From positions 1-7,091 of the forward strand of contig JABABF010000004.1 of the NCBI GenBank assembly GCA_014238345.1: 7,091 bases of DNA, given 5' to 3'. Position numbers and translations under genes: made by a program. Below are positions 4,175 through 7,091 of this stretch, one piece after another. The stretch's first letter is position 1. Each line of letters opens with the position of its first letter. The notes beneath the pieces were generated by a model. That model did no database searches, was not told the origin of the DNA, and saw only the letters and a program-made list of their open reading frames with translations. The stretch comes from Gammaproteobacteria bacterium (GTDB lineage: Bacteria > Pseudomonadota > Gammaproteobacteria > JABABF01).

Positions 4175-7091
4175 ATGATGATTATTGGCGGTAGCGACTG
4201 CGAACAATCTATGCAAGAGCAGTGGCATGGATGTCATGGTCATGGTGTAGGGCATCGCACTGTGTTTAGGCGAGCGTTTAGGCGAGCACTCTCCAGCATG
4301 ATGGTTGTAGCTCTTCTGTCGCTGTCATTGGCCGTGCCAATGGTCAGTGCTGTGGAAGTGAGCTATCAAGGTGTGGTCGTGCCAACAAAGTTGGCTCCAG
4401 ACGGTCAAGTCTCTGGTGCCCAAGCTGTGGTGTTGCCCAGTGGTGCATCGGCAAATTATCCAGTATCCGCGCACTCGCGCTTTTCCATTGATGTTGGCTT
4501 TCGCATGACTGCTATCGCCACGGCGACCACCGAGGTAGGTCGCCTGAAATTGCTGACTGTTGGGTTGAACTATCCGGTGGATAGTCGCTTTGTGCTGGAT
4601 CGTTATGAATTAATAGATAACGTGGCGGTTAGTAGCGGTAGCCGTTGGACAGACAATAATGTCGTGGTGACGCATTCCGCTGATCCGGGCTATTTGATTG
4701 TTTCTGTGAGCACGCGTGCTGGCGATCCAGCGGCGCAACCAGACATCCTCTGCGGAGCCTATTGCCTGTGGCCATCAATGGTGCGAGCACATTTTATTGT
4801 CGGTGACCTCGGAGCCAGCACAACTGGTGTGACGGTGCCTCTGGAGAGCACTATTTATAGCGTGGCGCATACCTACGGCGTTGCTGGCGATATCTACACG
4901 AGCAATAGCACGGCTGATGCTGTGGTGACACAGCCGAGTGCCCTGAGTGTGGTGGGTGTGCCAGATCCCCTGCAGGTACTCACAACTGCGACACTTGATG
5001 TGGCTGCTTTAGATGGTGCTGGGGACGCATTGTACGGCGATTACATCATCAGCGATGCGGCGAGTGTATCGTTGGCGCCGCTATCGTTGAGTGCTGTTGA
5101 AACGGTGCTCACCAGTAGTGCCATCCGTGTGGCAGTTCAAACTGCTACAGATGGTATGCAAGCTCTGCTGAGTTTTAGTGACCGAGGTTATACAGATACG
5201 GTGTCGTTTACATTGGATGTACAGGCCAGCGGAATTAGATTGACGCCAGAAAATGAGGGCGTGGTGCCTGCTAACGGCTCTATCATGGTGGGTTTGGCAG
5301 CCGTAGATGTTGCGGGTAACCTTGATGCCGATTACCAATTCACAGACTTCCCGCTCCAGCCATCGCTATCGTCGGGCACACTGACTTCAGTAGCATTGCA
5401 AAGCGGTCAATTGTCTTTGGGGCTGATGGATCTGCCTGTGGGAGAGCAGGTTACGCTCACTGTGAGTCACGGCATGTTTAGCGCCGTGACCACATTATTG
5501 GTGGCACCTGACAACATTACAGCCTATTCCATAACGCCAGTGCAATCGGGGCGACCGATTGCCGGATACGAGTACGAATATGAGGTGACTGGGATCGTTT
5601 CAGGGGGTGTGCCCACCAGTTTTGTATCACTGGCATCGGTGTCGGTAGGTGCTGAATTGACTGCGCAGGGTGCCCAGATCGAATTGCTGGGAACCGACTT
5701 GAATAGATTTAGATTGCGTTATACCTTGCTGGCTGATGCCGAGCCCGCTTCGGTCACGCTACGATTGCAAATTGGCTCGGCATCAGGCAGTGCTGTTGAG
5801 ACAGTGGAGGTGGTTGCCGACCAGCTGTTGCTGAGCCCGATCACGGGTATCGTTGATGGCGTAGTGGTGGTTGGTAGCACTTTTGCGCTGAGCATTGAAG
5901 GTGTCGACAGCTATGGTAATCGAGATGTTGATTTTTCCCTTTCAAACACACGGTCAACAGCACTGATATCAAGTGTAGGTGAGCTGTCAAGCGCGGGTGT
6001 GCTGAACGACTTTGGGGATGCAGTATTTTCGGTGGATGATTTGGTGGATCAATCCACTGTCGTGTTGCAGGTTACTGATGCGAATATCAGTGGCAGCATT
6101 GAACTGATTGCTGATGTGGTGGCTAATGATATAGTGCTCTTTTTTCCGGCTCAAGTGGCTAATGGGTATGAGTTTCCGCTGACTGTTCTCGGGGCTTATA
6201 TAGGTGATGCTGGCACCTTAGAGGATGCGGACTTTGCGCCATCTTCATCGGCGCAAGTCGTGGTTGTGGGTGTGGGTGTCAGCTTGATGTATACAGTGCG
6301 CCTAGTAGAGGGCTCCGCTGATGTATTTGTGACGATTACCGCACCAGACATGGCGCAATCGCAATTGGCTAGCATTGCTGTGCAAGTGGGGGGGCTAAGT
6401 GCACAAAGCAGCATTTCTATTTACCGCGTGCAAGCCAATACTTTAGCCTTGACTGCTACGGCGACCGTCACAGCGGCTCAGTCATTTGGGATTTCAGTTC
6501 AAGCGGTCAGTTCGAGTAGTGGCGAAGAGTATCTTTTCTATAACCTGTCCACTTCGGCTACTCTCAGCGCCGATAACAACTTGGACTTTAGCTATCAGAG
6601 AGGCGCGGAAAATTCATTAGTTGTGACGGTACTGCAGGTGACTGATGGTACGGATGCGACATTTACCTTGAATGACTTTGCTGCCGGGTTGCAGGGGACT
6701 GTGCAAGTGAGTATTGATGTCCAAGCCGACCGCTTACAGTTACTTGATACCAGTTTTGCGCCGATTGATGGATCAGTAGTGCAATCTGGCGAAACCATTA
6801 ATATGGCAGTCTTGCCGGTGGATGCGTTGGGCAATCTAGACAATGATTTCCCGTTGCTTAGCAGTTCGGCGTCGCTGAGTGTGGATGTTGGCGAAGTGAC
6901 ACAGGTACCCGTGACGCATTTCTTTGCCAGTATTGCCGCAGTGCTGAGCGCTGTGCCGGATGGTGCAACGACAACTTTGACGCTTCGCGATACGGGCAAT
7001 ACCCCCACCCTAGAGGGGATAGCGACGGTATCAGTCGATGTGGTAGCAGAGCGTTTGCGCCTGACAGCGCCCAGTTTGATCACTATTGATG
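4175..7091 (+). CDS. Large exported protein of tandem Ig-like modules, probable adhesin/surface protein (3' partial)
   Basis: I do not recognise a named gene. The frame stays open for 972 codons and runs off the window. From ATG 4175 the order is as follows. Residues 1-29 are odd and histidine-rich. A signal peptide has an FRRAFRRA basic region, a hydrophobic core from M42 to about P55, and a likely cut after V-S-A (A59). An unassigned domain of roughly 60-262 contains C193-G-A-Y-C197. At least eight beta-rich modules of about 100 residues follow, starting near 264, 352, 446, 549, 651, 755, 852 and 959. Modules 2, 4 and 7 carry D-x-x-G-N-x-D-x-D-[FY], as seen in bacterial Ig-like/invasin-type repeats. 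The protein has many V, S, T, A and D, only two lysines (K72, K125), and no cysteine in the modules. The start is uncertain: GTG 4262, with AGGG 9 bases upstream, would give an ordinary 30-residue signal peptide; ATG 4175 has only a weak AAGAG. An in-frame TAG at 4136-4138 limits upstream extension. A surface or secreted structural/adhesive role is inference; no catalytic motif is visible. Confidence 0.85.
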   Translation, partial: MMIIGGSDCEQSMQEQWHGCHGHGVGHRTVFRRAFRRALSSMMVVALLSLSLAVPMVSAVEVSYQGVVVPTKLAPDGQVSGAQAVVLPSGASANYPVSAHSRFSIDVGFRMTAIATATTEVGRLKLLTVGLNYPVDSRFVLDRYELIDNVAVSSGSRWTDNNVVVTHSADPGYLIVSVSTRAGDPAAQPDILCGAYCLWPSMVRAHFIVGDLGASTTGVTVPLESTIYSVAHTYGVAGDIYTSNSTADAVVTQPSALSVVGVPDPLQVLTTATLDVAALDGAGDALYGDYIISDAASVSLAPLSLSAVETVLTSSAIRVAVQTATDGMQALLSFSDRGYTDTVSFTLDVQASGIRLTPENEGVVPANGSIMVGLAAVDVAGNLDADYQFTDFPLQPSLSSGTLTSVALQSGQLSLGLMDLPVGEQVTLTVSHGMFSAVTTLLVAPDNITAYSITPVQSGRPIAGYEYEYEVTGIVSGGVPTSFVSLASVSVGAELTAQGAQIELLGTDLNRFRLRYTLLADAEPASVTLRLQIGSASGSAVETVEVVADQLLLSPITGIVDGVVVVGSTFALSIEGVDSYGNRDVDFSLSNTRSTALISSVGELSSAGVLNDFGDAVFSVDDLVDQSTVVLQVTDANISGSIELIADVVANDIVLFFPAQVANGYEFPLTVLGAYIGDAGTLEDADFAPSSSAQVVVVGVGVSLMYTVRLVEGSADVFVTITAPDMAQSQLASIAVQVGGLSAQSSISIYRVQANTLALTATATVTAAQSFGISVQAVSSSSGEEYLFYNLSTSATLSADNNLDFSYQRGAENSLVVTVLQVTDGTDATFTLNDFAAGLQGTVQVSIDVQADRLQLLDTSFAPIDGSVVQSGETINMAVLPVDALGNLDNDFPLLSSSASLSVDVGEVTQVPVTHFFASIAAVLSAVPDGATTTLTLRDTGNTPTLEGIATVSVDVVAERLRLTAPSLITID
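4262..4351 (+). other. Predicted signal peptide of the large repeat protein
   Basis: Codons 30-59 of the longest reading encode a basic stretch with two RR pairs, a hydrophobic core (MMVVALLSLSLAVP) and a small-residue end V-S-A before V-E-V, fitting the A-x-A-type signal peptidase I rule. No cysteine follows the core, so it is not a lipoprotein signal. Twin-arginine export is unlikely because the RR pairs lack the S/T-R-R-x-F-L-K context, although F-R-R-A-L is loosely similar. Confidence 0.7.
4264..4287 (+). repeat. Perfect 12-bp tandem duplication in the signal peptide
   Basis: GTTTAGGCGAGC occurs twice head to tail (4264-4275 and 4276-4287). It is in frame and gives F-R-R-A twice, doubling the positive charge of the signal peptide n-region. 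It looks like a slippage event. Confidence 0.9.
4964..7091 (+). repeat. Array of eight diverged ~100-residue Ig-like protein modules
   Basis: Each module opens with a linker of the type V-[VQ]-A-[DNES]-x-[LI]-x-L; examples are ADQLLL, ADRLQL and AERLRL. Starts fall near residues 264, 352, 446, 549, 651, 755, 852 and 959, intervals of 88 to 107 residues. About 26-31 residues into a module lies the D-x-x-G signature, centred at residues 280, 378, 578, 678 and 883, with degenerate versions near 478 and 780. The periodicity is in the protein; no long DNA repeat is apparent, so the copies are old and diverged. The eighth copy is cut by the window edge. Confidence 0.75.

Noticed and set aside
3989..4255. 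Minus-strand open frame of 88 codons across the gap before the large gene
   Set aside because: No recognisable family, and it overlaps the promoter candidate and 5' end of the long plus-strand frame. Its lack of stops can be chance.
6595..7083. Minus-strand open frame of 162 codons opposite the large protein gene
   Set aside because: It lies opposite a continuous 972-codon frame with clear protein periodicity. The serine/threonine/valine composition is a shadow.
1..7091. CRISPR array, tRNA, insertion sequence or phage genes
   Set aside because: No spaced direct DNA repeats, no cloverleaf-like sequence, no transposase motif and no terminal inverted repeats were seen. The only regular repeat is at protein level in the large gene.

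Overview
The window looks like a chromosome segment from a gammaproteobacterium. Three observations point that way: a DksA very close to the E. coli protein, a PPi-type phosphofructokinase, and a membrane pyrophosphatase next to it. A pfp-hppA gene pair is known from methanotrophs such as Methylococcus capsulatus and from sulfur-oxidising chemoautotrophs, including gutless-worm symbionts. A C1- or CO2-fixing lifestyle is therefore a reasonable inference, but nothing here proves it. All real genes found are on the + strand.

Layout. Bases 2-847 hold the C-terminal part of a pyrophosphate-dependent 6-phosphofructokinase, cut by the left edge. After a gap of 125 bases with a good sigma70-type promoter comes hppA (973-2964), a membrane pyrophosphatase whose residues predict a K+-dependent ion pump. 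About 420 bases without a convincing gene follow; they hold two GC-rich hairpins and then a promoter for a dksA-type gene (3386-3904). After a short intergenic stretch with a hairpin and an extended -10 promoter, an open frame starts near 4175 and runs off the right edge without a stop (at least 972 codons).

How the genes fit together. PPi-PFK can run reversibly and produce PPi when it dephosphorylates fructose- and sedoheptulose-type bisphosphates. The membrane pyrophosphatase can use PPi to pump ions, or make PPi from the ion gradient. Side by side they form a pyrophosphate energy-saving module. DksA is a global RNA polymerase regulator, and its link to this module is positional only.

The most unusual item is the last gene. 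It encodes an exported protein with a signal peptide, an unassigned N-terminal domain of about 200 residues, and at least eight tandem beta-rich modules of about 100 residues. Several modules carry a D-x-x-G-N-x-D-x-D-[FY] signature typical of bacterial Ig-like surface proteins. The visible 972 residues contain only two lysines, none after residue 125, and no cysteine in the modules. It is probably a large adhesin or cell-surface/extracellular protein whose C-terminus lies outside the window.
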